Part shown: piece by piece, positions 17,362 through 27,151 of the stretch | How positions within the stretch are numbered: the first letter of the stretch is position 1 | Layout of the letters: each line of letters begins with the position of its first letter | Assembly (NCBI RefSeq): GCF_002307495.1 | Contig: NZ_NTMR01000010.1 | Location: 62,001-126,000 of the forward strand | Direction: 5' to 3' | Origin: Pseudomonas abyssi | Lineage (GTDB): Bacteria; Pseudomonadota; Gammaproteobacteria; Pseudomonadales; Pseudomonadaceae | Length of the DNA stretch: 64,000 bases | Program-made: the position numbers and the translations under genes | Notes under the pieces: generated by a model | The model's database searches: none | What the model saw: only the letters and a program-made list of their open reading frames with translations | Told to the model about the DNA's origin: nothing

Positions 17362-18131
17362 GCAACATCGAACAGGCCGCACAGGCGCTGCTGGTCGCAC
17401 GCGCCAGCCACACGCCACGCGGCCCGGTCGCCAGCGAGTACGCGCTGACCGACCTGGCGTCCGCCTACGCGGTACAACACGCGCTGATTAGCCGGCAGCT
17501 TCAGGGCGAGCGCCCGGCCGGTTACAAGTTGGGGCTGACCGATGCCCGCGCCCGTCAGGCCCTCGGCGTAGCAGAGCCGCTGCGCGGCGTCCTGCTGACA
17601 GCCAACGAATATCAGACCGGAACGACGCTGATGCACGCAGACTTTATCGCGCCGCGACTGGAGATCGAGGTTGCGATGCGCCTGTCGCGCGATATCGAAG
17701 ACCCGCTGGCCGATCGCGCCGACCTGATCGCAGCGCTCGAAGGCGTGATGCCCGCGCTGGAGGTTTGCGACTCAGCCTATGAGGGCTGGCCGAAGTCGCT
17801 GGCGGATGCGGTCGCTGACAACCTGTCCTTTGGCGCCCACGTACTGGGCCGGTGCGTTGCGGCCGACAGCGTGCAGCTGGATGACCTGCCGGTAGCACTG
17901 AAGCTCAACGGCGAACAGGTAGCCAGCGGAAACACCGGCAGCAGCATGGGTAACCCGCTGGATGCGGCGCTCTGGCTGATCAATCAAATGGTCACTGCCG
18001 GACAGCAACTGCGCAGCGGGGACGTGATCATGACCGGCGCGCTGGCCGGCATGCAGCCGGTTGCTGCTGGCGATCTGGCTGAGGTGGAGATGGGCGCGCT
18101 GGGCAGCCTGAGCTGTCGCTTCAGCGGCTGA
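17358..18131 (+). CDS. 2-keto-4-pentenoate hydratase / fumarylacetoacetase-like protein
   Basis: A 257-residue protein of the MhpD/HpcG group. Characteristic segments are GYKLGLTDARARQALGV, an acidic metal-binding stretch PRLEIEVAMRL, EGVMPALEVCDSAYEGW, and the C-terminal LRSGDVIMTGALAGMQPVAAGD. Relatives hydrate 2-hydroxypenta-2,4-dienoates or decarboxylate oxo-acids in meta-cleavage pathways, in the cytosol. No ring-cleavage dioxygenase, aldolase or dehydrogenase is nearby, so the usual pathway is absent here and the role with the TauD-type enzyme is open. Start is set by the ATGA overlap. Confidence 0.85.
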   Translation: MSNIEQAAQALLVARASHTPRGPVASEYALTDLASAYAVQHALISRQLQGERPAGYKLGLTDARARQALGVAEPLRGVLLTANEYQTGTTLMHADFIAPRLEIEVAMRLSRDIEDPLADRADLIAALEGVMPALEVCDSAYEGWPKSLADAVADNLSFGAHVLGRCVAADSVQLDDLPVALKLNGEQVASGNTGSSMGNPLDAALWLINQMVTAGQQLRSGDVIMTGALAGMQPVAAGDLAEVEMGALGSLSCRFSG

Positions 18132-18208
18132 GCAGTGGGCAAGCACTGATTCATTGCGCATGCCCCGGGGAAACGCAACGCCGTCTCCCCGCATAAATCG
18201 CAGGCAAG

Positions 18209-18328
18209 AAAAAACCTCGCCGAGGCGAGGTTTTGCAGAATGGTCCTGATCATCCCTAATGCGTGGTGCCTCCAAGGCACTGTCCCTGTTCCCTGTTGTT
18301 CTGGTCGCTTCCTGCGATGCTCCTAGCG
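18209..18328 (-). ncRNA. Gac/Rsm regulatory small RNA (RsmY/RsmZ type)
   Basis: About 120 nt, read on the minus strand from a predicted start near 18328 to the T-run of a strong terminator (18214-18209). It contains seven GGA motifs: AGGAG, AGGAAG, GGGAAC, GGGAC, TTGGAGG, GGGATG and AGGACC. Several lie in hairpin loops, such as CGC-AGGAA-GCG and GTGCC-TTGGA-GGCAC. This is the hallmark of RNAs that titrate RsmA/CsrA. A GacA box lies about 65 bp upstream of the predicted start and a TAGTAT -10 (18340-18335) precedes it, the usual architecture. I cannot say whether it is orthologous to rsmX, rsmY or rsmZ. Confidence 0.87.
18211..18234 (-). terminator. Intrinsic terminator of the Rsm sRNA, possibly bidirectional
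   Basis: AAAACCTCGC (18211-18220) and GCGAGGTTTT (18225-18234) form a ten-pair hairpin with a four-base loop. On the minus strand it is followed by six T residues. On the plus strand it could also end the dioxygenase-hydratase transcript, though with only four T. Confidence 0.88.
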
Positions 18329-18334
18329 CGTTTG

Positions 18335-18402
18335 ATACTACGCAGCATCGCAGGGTCTGCCCATAGGCCAACGCCAGCACAACACGTAAGCAAATGCTTA
18401 CA
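18335..18402 (-). promoter_or_regulatory. GacA-dependent promoter of the Rsm sRNA
   Basis: On the minus strand TGTAAG-CATTTG-CTTACG (18402-18385) matches the GacA upstream activating sequence TGTAAG-N6-CTTACA at 11 of 12 positions. A -10 like TAGTAT lies at 18340-18335. The spacing places the GacA box centre near -65 relative to the predicted start. No good -35 is visible, as expected for an activator-dependent promoter. Confidence 0.82.
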
Positions 18403-18445
18403 TCAGGTCAAAAGACCACGGACAGGAGTGCGGCTTTTGCCCCAC

Positions 18446-19462
18446 TCAGCCCTGGTGATAACCGGTGACGCGCTCGACCTCTTCCTTCGAGCCCAGGAAC
18501 ACGGCAACACGCTGGTGCAGCGATTCGGGCTGGATATCGAGAATGCGCTGACTGCCGTTGGTGGCGGCGCCGCCAGCCTGCTCGATCAGCATCGACATCG
18601 GATTGGCCTCGTACATCAGACGCAGCTTGCCCGGCTTTTCGGGTTCACGAGCGTCACGCGGATACATGAACAGCCCGCCACGGGTCAGGATGCGATGCAC
18701 ATCGGCCACCATGGAGGCGATCCAGCGCATGTTGTAGTTCTTCTCCAGCGGCCCTTCTTCACCAGCCAGCAGCTCGGACACGTAGCGCTTGACCGGCTCT
18801 TCCCAGTGGCGCTGGTTGGACATGTTGATGGCGAACTCGGCGGTGCTGGTCGGCACTTTCATGTTCTCGTGGGTCAGCACAAAGCTGCCCATTTCACGGT
18901 CCAGGGTAAAGCCCATGACGCCGTCCCCCAGGGTCAGAATCAGCATGGTTTGCGGACCGTAAATGGCGTAACCGGCGGCCACCTGCTCGGTACCCGGCTG
19001 CAGGAAGGCTTGCTCATCCAGGCTACCGGTCTGCTCGACATACTTGTCGGGGCAGCGCAGCACCGAGAAGATGGTACCCACCGAGACGTTGACATCGATG
19101 TTGCTGGAGCCGTCCAGCGGATCGAATACCAGCAGATAGGCACCCTTGGGGTACTGCCCAGGAATCTGGTAGGCATGATCCATCTCTTCGGAGGCCATGC
19201 CGGCCAGGTGGCCGCCCCACTCGTTGGCTTCCAGCAGGATCTCGTTGGAAATTACATCCAGCTTTTTCTGCACTTCACCCTGCACGTTCTCGGTGCCCAT
19301 GCTGCCAAGGACGCCACCAAGCGCGCCCTTGGAGACGGCATGGTTGATTTCCTTACAGGCGCGCGCCACCACCTCGATAAGAAAGCGCAAATCGGCAGGG
19401 GTGTTGTGGCTGCGCGTCTGTTCGATCAGGTAACGGCTGAGAGATACACGGGACATGAGCAA
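18446..19462 (-). CDS. fbp: Fructose-1,6-bisphosphatase class I
   Basis: A 338-residue gluconeogenic enzyme that removes the 1-phosphate from fructose 1,6-bisphosphate in the cytosol. The metal-binding D-P-L-D-G-S-S-N motif ([13 protein letters not shown]) lies at about residue 110-122, and the substrate-binding segments ([34 protein letters not shown]) follow in order. Length is normal. It is monocistronic, with terminators on either side, and lies just upstream of the Rsm sRNA promoter on the same strand. Confidence 0.96.
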   Translation of the reverse strand: MLMSRVSLSRYLIEQTRSHNTPADLRFLIEVVARACKEINHAVSKGALGGVLGSMGTENVQGEVQKKLDVISNEILLEANEWGGHLAGMASEEMDHAYQIPGQYPKGAYLLVFDPLDGSSNIDVNVSVGTIFSVLRCPDKYVEQTGSLDEQAFLQPGTEQVAAGYAIYGPQTMLILTLGDGVMGFTLDREMGSFVLTHENMKVPTSTAEFAINMSNQRHWEEPVKRYVSELLAGEEGPLEKNYNMRWIASMVADVHRILTRGGLFMYPRDAREPEKPGKLRLMYEANPMSMLIEQAGGAATNGSQRILDIQPESLHQRVAVFLGSKEEVERVTGYHQG

Positions 19463-19562
19463 GCTCCGGAGGGAAAAGTAAAATCGCGCACAGTTTACCC
19501 GCTCCGGCTGCGCTTCGCCTCCCGAATAGTCCCGGCAATGCCAACAATGCGACCTGACAACG

Positions 19563-19590
19563 AAAAAGCCCCGCCGAAGCGGGGCTTTTT
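19563..19590 (-). terminator. Intrinsic terminator after the acyl-CoA dehydrogenase gene
   Basis: AAAAAGCCCCGC (19563-19574) pairs with GCGGGGCTTTTT (19579-19590) around a CGAA loop, with T-runs in both directions. It lies 16 bp beyond the stop of the gene at 19607 and upstream of fbp, so it separates the two transcripts. Confidence 0.92.
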
Positions 19591-19606
19591 TACGGCCGTT
19601 TCAGAC

Positions 19607-21385
19607 TCAGAACTGCGCTTCGTCGAGCAGGTAGAGCGATTCGCTACCGGCCTTGACCGATGCCGTCAGCGAGTGGATACGCGGCAACAGGCGGGCAAAG
19701 TAGAAACGCGCAGTGCCCAGCTTGCTGACGTAAAACTCGTCTTCCGCCTGCTTGGCCAGGGCGGCACGCGCCATCAGCGCCCAGACGTAGGCATAGGCGG
19801 TGTAACCAAAGACCTGCAGGTACTCGACCGAGGCTGCGCCTATTTCATTCGGATTGCTCTTGGCTTGCTCGATAACCCAGGCGGTCAGCTCGTCGAGGTT
19901 GCCGATGGCCGCTTCCAGCGGACCGGTGAACTCGGCCAGCGAGGCATCGGCGCTGGCGATGAAGGCTTTGACTTCGTCGCTGAAGTGCTTGTAGAACGCA
20001 CCACCGCTGCCCACGATCTTGCGACCCATCAGATCCAGCGACTGAATGCCGTTGGTGCCTTCGTAAATCTGGGTAATACGGCAGTCGCGAATCAGCTGCT
20101 CCTGGCCCCACTCACGGATAAAGCCATGGCCACCGAAGATCTGCTGGCCGTGCACAGTGGTCTCCAGCCCCATGTCGGTCAGGAAGGCCTTGGCAACCGG
20201 CGTCAGCAGCGCAACCAGGTCCTGGGCACGGGCGCGGGTTTCCTTGTCTTCGCTGTACTTGGCGGTATCCAGCTGCATGGCGACATAGCTGGAGAAGGCA
20301 CGACCTCCCTCGTTCAGCGCTTTCATGGTCAGCAGCATGCGGCGTACGTCCGGGTGGACGATGATCGGGTCCGCCGCCTTGTCCTTGTTGACCGGACCGG
20401 TCGGTGCGCGGCTCTGGATACGGTCACGGGCGTATTCGATGGCGCTCTGGTAGGAGCGCTCGCCCAGCGACAGCCCCTGGATGCCGACACCCAGACGCTC
20501 GTAGTTCATCATGGTGAACATGGCGTTAAGGCCCTTGTTCGGCTCGTCGACAATCCAGCCGGTGGCACCGTCAAAGTTCATGACGCAGGTGGCGGAGGCC
20601 TTGATGCCCATCTTGTGCTCGATCGAGCCGCAGGACAGGGAGTTCTTCTCGCCCAGCGAACCGTCCGCGTTGACCATCACCTTGGGCACCAGGAACAGGG
20701 AAATACCCTTGGGGCCAGCCGGGGCGTCAGGCAGCTTGGCCAGCACCAGGTGAATGATGTTCTCGGTCAGGTCGTGCTCACCACCGGTGATGAAGATCTT
20801 GGTGCCGGTGATCTTGTAGCTGCCGTCAGCCTGCGGCTCGGCCTTGGTGCGGATGATGCCCAGGTCGGTGCCGGCGTGCGGCTCGGTCAGACACATGGAG
20901 CCAGCCCAGGTGCCGGCATACATGTTCGGCAGATACTGTTGCTTCAGTTCTTCGCTGGCGTGGTTGAGAATCGACAGGCAGGCGCCGGAGGTCAGCATCG
21001 GATACAGGCCGAAGGACAGGCTGGCGGAGTTGACCATTTCTTCAACCTGGGCACCGATCACTTTAGGCATGCCCATGCCACCAAACTCGGGATCACCGCC
21101 GACACCGACCCAGCCGCCTTCGGCGTAGGTGCGATAGGCCTCGGGGAAGCCGGCTGGCGTTTTCACCACGCCGTTATCCCAAGAGCAACCCTCTTCGTCA
21201 CCGCTGCGGTTCAGCGGAGCGACCACACCACCGGTCACCTTGCCGGCTTCTTCCAGAATGGCGACCGCGGTCTCCTCATCAACCACCTCGGCCAGGCCGG
21301 GCAGCTGGGCCCAGAGCTTGGATACCTCAAAGACTTCATTGAGCACAAAGCGCATATCGCGAAGGGGGGCGTTGTAGTCGGCCAT
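19607..21385 (-). CDS. Acyl-CoA dehydrogenase, large (DmdC/FadE5-like) type
   Basis: A 592-residue FAD enzyme of the large acyl-CoA dehydrogenase group. An N-terminal extension (MADYNAPLRDMRFVLNEV) precedes the N-terminal helical domain, the FAD/substrate domain (MCLTEPHAGTDLG, KITGTKIFITGGEHD), the C-terminal helical domain with QIFGGHGFIREWGQEQLIRDCRITQIYEGTNGIQ, and a C-terminal extension. The E in IYEGTNGIQ is in the position of the family's catalytic base. Such enzymes oxidise acyl-CoA in beta-oxidation; some use methylmercaptopropionyl-CoA. It is a paralogue of the next gene, but each has its own terminator. The promoter region holds a repeat-rich operator candidate. Confidence 0.93.
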   Translation of the reverse strand: MADYNAPLRDMRFVLNEVFEVSKLWAQLPGLAEVVDEETAVAILEEAGKVTGGVVAPLNRSGDEEGCSWDNGVVKTPAGFPEAYRTYAEGGWVGVGGDPEFGGMGMPKVIGAQVEEMVNSASLSFGLYPMLTSGACLSILNHASEELKQQYLPNMYAGTWAGSMCLTEPHAGTDLGIIRTKAEPQADGSYKITGTKIFITGGEHDLTENIIHLVLAKLPDAPAGPKGISLFLVPKVMVNADGSLGEKNSLSCGSIEHKMGIKASATCVMNFDGATGWIVDEPNKGLNAMFTMMNYERLGVGIQGLSLGERSYQSAIEYARDRIQSRAPTGPVNKDKAADPIIVHPDVRRMLLTMKALNEGGRAFSSYVAMQLDTAKYSEDKETRARAQDLVALLTPVAKAFLTDMGLETTVHGQQIFGGHGFIREWGQEQLIRDCRITQIYEGTNGIQSLDLMGRKIVGSGGAFYKHFSDEVKAFIASADASLAEFTGPLEAAIGNLDELTAWVIEQAKSNPNEIGAASVEYLQVFGYTAYAYVWALMARAALAKQAEDEFYVSKLGTARFYFARLLPRIHSLTASVKAGSESLYLLDEAQF

Positions 21386-21490
21386 GGTGATCTCCTCGTT
21401 GTTCAGTGGGCCGGTCTAGGCCGGCACAGGCGCACGATTGTATATCGACAACGAAAAAACCTGTAGCGTCTCTTTATGACTTTTTATTAT

Positions 21491-21529
21491 TGATCGGTCA
21501 CCATAAACAACATTGTTTGTGATCGGTCA
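21491..21529. promoter_or_regulatory. Candidate operator upstream of the acyl-CoA dehydrogenase gene
   Basis: Two identical copies of TGATCGGTCA (21491-21500 and 21520-21529) flank a perfect palindrome AAACAA-CA-TTGTTT (21505-21518). The block lies 106-144 bp upstream of the start at 21385 in AT-rich DNA. The symmetry suggests binding of a dimeric regulator, perhaps a TetR-type fatty-acid regulator. The regulator is not in the window. Confidence 0.5.
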
Positions 21530-21569
21530 GCGCCTTGCGCGCCACCTTGCGGCACCCTGCAGGCATAAA

Positions 21570-21593
21570 AAAACCCCGGCGAGCCGGGGTTTT
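21570..21593 (-). terminator. Intrinsic terminator after the second acyl-CoA dehydrogenase gene
   Basis: AAAACCCCGG (21570-21579) pairs with CCGGGGTTTT (21584-21593) around CGAG, followed on the minus strand by further T residues. It lies 21 bp beyond the stop at 21614. Confidence 0.92.
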
Positions 21594-21613
21594 CGTTCAC
21601 ATCAGCAGACTGA

Positions 21614-23404
21614 TCAGAACTGCTCGACAGCGATGTCCATCAGGCTGGAAGCACCGGCAGTCAGTGCTTCGGCGTGAGCCTGGGCGCGCGGCAGCAGACG
21701 CTGATAGAAGAACGCCTGAGTCGCCAGCTTGCCTTTGTAGAAGTCACCTTCAGTACTGCCGGCATCCAGCTTGGTCTGCGCAACCAGCGCCATCTTCAGC
21801 CAGAAGTAGGCATGCACGACGTAGCCGGAGAAGGCCAGGTAATCAACCGCGGCAGCGCCGACTTCTTCCGGGTTCTGCATGGCTTTCATGCCAACAGAGG
21901 TGGTCAGCTCGCCCCACTGGGCGTTCAGCTGGGACAGCTTCTTGGCGTGGTCGCCAAACTTGGCGTTGCCATCCAGTTCCTTGCACAGCAGGTGAACCTG
22001 CTTGGTAAAGGCCTTCAGCAGTTTGCCCTGGCTACCCAGCACCTTGCGACCCAGCAGGTCGAGCGCCTGAATGCCGTTGGTGCCTTCGTAGATCGGCGCA
22101 ATGCGACAGTCGCGTACCTGCTGCTCCTGACCCCACTCGCGGATAAAGCCGTGACCACCAAACACCTGCTGCCCCAGCAGGGTCGCTTCCAGACCGGTGT
22201 CGGTCATGAAGGCCTTACAGATCGGCGTCAGGAAGGCCAGCTGGGCTTCAGCGTCAGCGCGAGCCTCTTCGTCGGACGCGTAGTGCGCCTGATCCAGCAG
22301 GCTGGCGGTGTAGTAAGCCAGCGCACGGTTACCCTCGTTGAAGGCCTTCATGGTCAGCAGCATACGACGCACGTCCGGATGAACGATGATCGGGTCAGCC
22401 GCCTTCTCGGGCTCCGCCGGGCCTTTCAGCGAACGCATCTGCAGGCGGTCCTTGGCGTAGGCCAGTGCACTCTGGTAGGACGCTTCACCGTGACACAAGC
22501 CCTGCATGCCGGTACCCAGGCGCGCGTGGTTCATCATGGTGAACATGCAGTTCAGGCCCTTGTTGACCTCGCCGATCAGGAAACCGGTGGCATCATCAAA
22601 GTTCATGACGCAGGTGGCGGAGGCCTTGATCCCCATCTTGTGCTCGATGGAGCCACAGACCAGGCTGTTGCGCTCGCCCACTTCACCGTTCGCATCCGGC
22701 AGGAACTTCGGCACGATGAACAGGGAAATACCCTTGGTACCAGCCGGCGCGTCGGGCAGCTTGGCCAGCACCAGGTGAACGATGTTTTCAGACATGTCGT
22801 GCTCACCGCACGAGATGAAGATCTTGGTGCCGGTCACCTTGTAGGTACCGTCGGCCTGCGGTACGGCGCGGGTCTTGACCAGGCCCAGGTCGGTACCACA
22901 ATGCGGCTCGGTCAGGCACATGGTGCCGGTCCAGGTGCCGGGGGTCAGCTTGTTCAGGTACAGGTCTTTCTGCTCGGTGGTACCGTGCGCAGCAATCGCC
23001 GCAGCACAACCGTGGGACAGACCCGGGTACATGCTGAAGGAGTAGTTTGCGGAGGCAACCATCTCGGCGATGATCAGGCCCAAGGATGACGGCAGGCCCT
23101 GTCCGCCATACTCCGGCGAGGCAGTCATGGAGCCCCAGCCGTTCTCGCAGTAGGCCTGGTAGGCTTCCTTGAAGCCCTTGGGTGTGGTGACGACGCCATT
23201 GTCGATGTGACAGCCTTCTTCGTCACCGGTGCGGTTCAGCGGAGACAGCACCTGATTGGTGAACTTGGCACCCTCTTCCAGGATCGCGCTGACCAGATCC
23301 GGGGTGGCGTCTTCCAGACCGTACGCAGCGTAGCTGCCAGTCATGTCCAGCAGCTCGTCCATGACAAAGCGCATATCGCGCAAGGGGGCGTTATATTCAG
23401 GCAT
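21614..23404 (-). CDS. Acyl-CoA dehydrogenase, large (DmdC/FadE5-like) type, paralogue
   Basis: A 596-residue paralogue of the neighbouring enzyme with the same architecture. It has the N-terminal extension (MPEYNAPLRDMRFVMDEL), the MCLTEPHCGTDLG and KVTGTKIFISCGEHD segments of the flavin domain, and QVFGGHGFIREWGQEQQVRDCRIAPIYEGTNGIQ with the catalytic glutamate position kept. It probably acts in fatty-acyl-CoA oxidation with a chain-length preference different from its twin. It is divergent from selO. A small palindrome GTGTT-TG-AACAC (23457-23468) lies 53 bp upstream of the start and may be regulatory. Confidence 0.93.
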   Translation of the reverse strand: MPEYNAPLRDMRFVMDELLDMTGSYAAYGLEDATPDLVSAILEEGAKFTNQVLSPLNRTGDEEGCHIDNGVVTTPKGFKEAYQAYCENGWGSMTASPEYGGQGLPSSLGLIIAEMVASANYSFSMYPGLSHGCAAAIAAHGTTEQKDLYLNKLTPGTWTGTMCLTEPHCGTDLGLVKTRAVPQADGTYKVTGTKIFISCGEHDMSENIVHLVLAKLPDAPAGTKGISLFIVPKFLPDANGEVGERNSLVCGSIEHKMGIKASATCVMNFDDATGFLIGEVNKGLNCMFTMMNHARLGTGMQGLCHGEASYQSALAYAKDRLQMRSLKGPAEPEKAADPIIVHPDVRRMLLTMKAFNEGNRALAYYTASLLDQAHYASDEEARADAEAQLAFLTPICKAFMTDTGLEATLLGQQVFGGHGFIREWGQEQQVRDCRIAPIYEGTNGIQALDLLGRKVLGSQGKLLKAFTKQVHLLCKELDGNAKFGDHAKKLSQLNAQWGELTTSVGMKAMQNPEEVGAAAVDYLAFSGYVVHAYFWLKMALVAQTKLDAGSTEGDFYKGKLATQAFFYQRLLPRAQAHAEALTAGASSLMDIAVEQF

Positions 23405-23568
23405 GTTGACTCTCCAAAGGGCGGCCAGTCACCACCGGCAGCATGATTTCATACAGGTGTTTGAACACTAAGGACCGACGCCTCTGCGGTCAAGAAATTG
23501 GACCGTGCATTACCTCTCCTGATACAGCGCTATAACGCAGCGCTGCCAGCGACGCAGCGCTGCTGTAG

Positions 23569-25026
<1,458 letters not shown>

Positions 25027-25156
25027 AGGCGCTTTATTCCGTTTAAGAATATAAAAATCAGTTTTTGTGCTTGGACAAATATAGCGCCGACTCTTAATGT
25101 GACGCCCAGCGTGGGTCCGACTGCGGGCCCGACACTTCAAGAGAGTTCGGTAACCG

Positions 25157-26944
25157 ATGAGCTGGGATTCACTGCCACTGATTGGCGTGGCACTGCTGCT
25201 GTGCTGGGTGTTCTACGCCTTCGCGCGGGAAAAATTCAGTCCCGACGTGGTGGTCGGCATCGCCGTTGCCGTGCTGCTGGTCAGCCAGTTGCTGACACCG
25301 TCCGACGTACTGGGCGTGCTGTCCAACAGCGCGCCGATCACCATTGCCTGCATGTTCATCCTGTCAGCCGCGCTGGAGCGCACCGGCTGCGTCGAAACCC
25401 TGGGCAACTGGCTGGCACGCATGGGCGGCGGCAGCCAATGGCGCACCCTGTTCAGCCTGATGATCACCGCCTTGCTGCTGTCGACCTTTATCAACAATAC
25501 CCCGGTCGTCGCCATTCTTACGCCGGTCGCCATCGCCCTGGCCACCAGCATCGGCAGCAAACCCTCGAAGATGCTGATCCCGCTGTCCTACGCCACCATC
25601 TTTGGCGGCACCATGACGATGATCGGCACCTCGACCAACATCCTGGTCGATGGCGTGGCCCGACAGATGGGCATGGAGCCGTTCGGCATGTTCGAGATCA
25701 CCCTGCCCGGCCTGGTGCTGGCCGGCATCGGCATGGCCTTTGTGCTGCTGATCGGTCACCGCCTGCTGCCGGAGCGCGAAAGCCTGTCGCGCCAGCTGCG
25801 TCCGGATCAGGCGCGCACCTTCATGACCGAACTGCTGGTGCCGCACGATTCGCCGGTCATCAACCAGACCATCAGCCAGGCCAACCTGAACGGCAATAGC
25901 GGCATTCGCGTACTGAAAATCTTCCGCGGCGACGACGAGCTGTCAACGCCGCTGAACGACACCCGGCTGCTGGCCGGGGATCGGCTGGTACTGCACACCA
26001 GCATGCGCGACTTTGTCGAGTTGCGGCACAACGGCCTGCTGGCCATCAACCGCGCCGACAGTTTCGAAACCATCTCGACCCGCGACGTGATGCTGGCCGA
26101 AGCCATCGTCGGGCGCAATTCGCGCTACAGTCACCGGCCCATGCGCGACCTCAACCTGACCGCGCGCTACGGCATTCACGTACTGGCAATCCATCGCCAC
26201 AACGAGAACATCCAGGACAACCTGGATGACTTTGAACTGCAGTTCGGCGATGTGATGCTGGTCGAGGGCACAGCCTCGCAGATCAAGAAGTTCGCCGACA
26301 ACGGCGAGCTGATCAGCCTCAACTCGGTACAGGAGCGCGCCTACCGCCGCGACAAGGCGCCGATTGCCATCGCCGCCGTGCTGGCGGTCATGGTGCTGGC
26401 GGCGTTCAAGGTCATGCCGATCGAGGGGCTGGCGATGATCGCTGCAGCGCTGGTCGTCGCCACCGGCTGCCTGGATACCGAAGACGCCTACAAGGCCATC
26501 GACTGGCGCATCCTGACGCTGATCTTCGGCATGCTGGCGATCAGTATCGCGATGAACAAGGTCGGCCTGGTGGATACCGTGGTCAGCCACGTGATGACGC
26601 TGTCGCCGCTGCTGGGCCCGCTGTTCATGCTGTCGTTCATCTACCTGCTGACCTCCGTCCTCACCGAGGTGGTCAGCAACAACGCGGTCGCGGTGCTGGT
26701 CACACCCATCGCCATCGGCGTAGCCCAGCAGCTCGGCGCCGACCCGCGCCCGTTCGTGGTCGCCGTGATGTTCGCCGCCAGTGCCAGCTTCGCCACCCCG
26801 ATCGGCTACCAGACCAACACCTTCGTCTACAGCGCCGGCGGCTACCGCTTTTCGGATTTCATGCGCATCGGCGTGCCGCTGAACCTGATCATGTGGGCGG
26901 CCGGCTCACTGATCATTCCATTGATCTGGCCGCTGTTTCCCTGA
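25157..26944 (+). CDS. SLC13-family anion permease with two TrkA-C domains
   Basis: A 595-residue inner membrane transporter. An N-terminal membrane block (residues 1-205, with TFINNTPVVAILTPVAIALA and TMTMIGTSTNILVDGVARQMG, the two repeat-type SNT/T-N substrate and sodium motifs) is followed by two cytosolic TrkA-C/RCK-C domains (about 225-300 and 310-390). A second membrane block (400-595, with TEVVSNNAVAVLVTPIA and ATPIGYQTNTFVYSAGGY) completes the fold. Members carry sulfate, dicarboxylates or other anions with Na+; the substrate here is unknown. The gene stands alone, preceded by AT-rich DNA (25030-25095). Confidence 0.88.
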   Translation: MSWDSLPLIGVALLLCWVFYAFAREKFSPDVVVGIAVAVLLVSQLLTPSDVLGVLSNSAPITIACMFILSAALERTGCVETLGNWLARMGGGSQWRTLFSLMITALLLSTFINNTPVVAILTPVAIALATSIGSKPSKMLIPLSYATIFGGTMTMIGTSTNILVDGVARQMGMEPFGMFEITLPGLVLAGIGMAFVLLIGHRLLPERESLSRQLRPDQARTFMTELLVPHDSPVINQTISQANLNGNSGIRVLKIFRGDDELSTPLNDTRLLAGDRLVLHTSMRDFVELRHNGLLAINRADSFETISTRDVMLAEAIVGRNSRYSHRPMRDLNLTARYGIHVLAIHRHNENIQDNLDDFELQFGDVMLVEGTASQIKKFADNGELISLNSVQERAYRRDKAPIAIAAVLAVMVLAAFKVMPIEGLAMIAAALVVATGCLDTEDAYKAIDWRILTLIFGMLAISIAMNKVGLVDTVVSHVMTLSPLLGPLFMLSFIYLLTSVLTEVVSNNAVAVLVTPIAIGVAQQLGADPRPFVVAVMFAASASFATPIGYQTNTFVYSAGGYRFSDFMRIGVPLNLIMWAAGSLIIPLIWPLFP

Positions 26945-26964
26945 AACGCGCGCTGGCGCGCGCG

Positions 26965-27002
26965 AGCTGGAAGCTGGAAGCTGGAAGCTGGAAGCTGGAA
27001 GC
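26965..27002. repeat. Tandem heptamer repeat
   Basis: Five and a half copies of the 7-mer AGCTGGA lie between the permease gene and metY. It is noncoding and close to the gene end. Such short arrays vary in copy number by slippage. Confidence 0.9.
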
Positions 27003-27063
27003 GTAGTCAGGATGAGTTCGACGACAAGACCGCCAAGCGCGCCTGCCATAAACTGTCCAAAAG

Positions 27064-27096
27064 AAAACCCGCGCGATTCAACACCGCGCGGGTTTT
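27064..27096. terminator. Bidirectional terminator between the permease and metY genes
   Basis: AAAACCCGCGCG (27064-27075) pairs with CGCGCGGGTTTT (27085-27096), a 12-pair stem with a nine-base loop and T-runs on both strands. It serves the convergent permease and metY transcripts. Confidence 0.85.
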
Positions 27097-27127
27097 GCTT
27101 GCAGCTTATGGCTTGCCGCTTGCGGCT

Positions 27128-27150
27128 CAGCTCCCGCAAAGCGGGAGCTG
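27128..27150. terminator. Second hairpin at the metY 3' end
   Basis: CAGCTCCCGC (27128-27137) pairs with GCGGGAGCTG (27141-27150) around AAA, directly next to the metY stop. No T-run follows, so it may protect the mRNA end or assist the stronger terminator 30 bp on. Confidence 0.6.
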
Positions 27151-27151
27151 A

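Noticed and set aside
18263-21466. Plus-strand 1067-codon open frame
   Set aside because: It is antisense to fbp and to a conserved acyl-CoA dehydrogenase and crosses two terminators and the Rsm RNA; it shows no family motifs. High GC removes stop codons in the shadow frame.
21614-23404. Tandem acyl-CoA dehydrogenases as one operon
   Set aside because: A strong terminator at 21570-21593 and a separate operator-bearing promoter region divide them.
26906-27139. Small minus-strand frame across the heptamer repeat
   Set aside because: It runs through a terminator and the repeat array and has no homology features.
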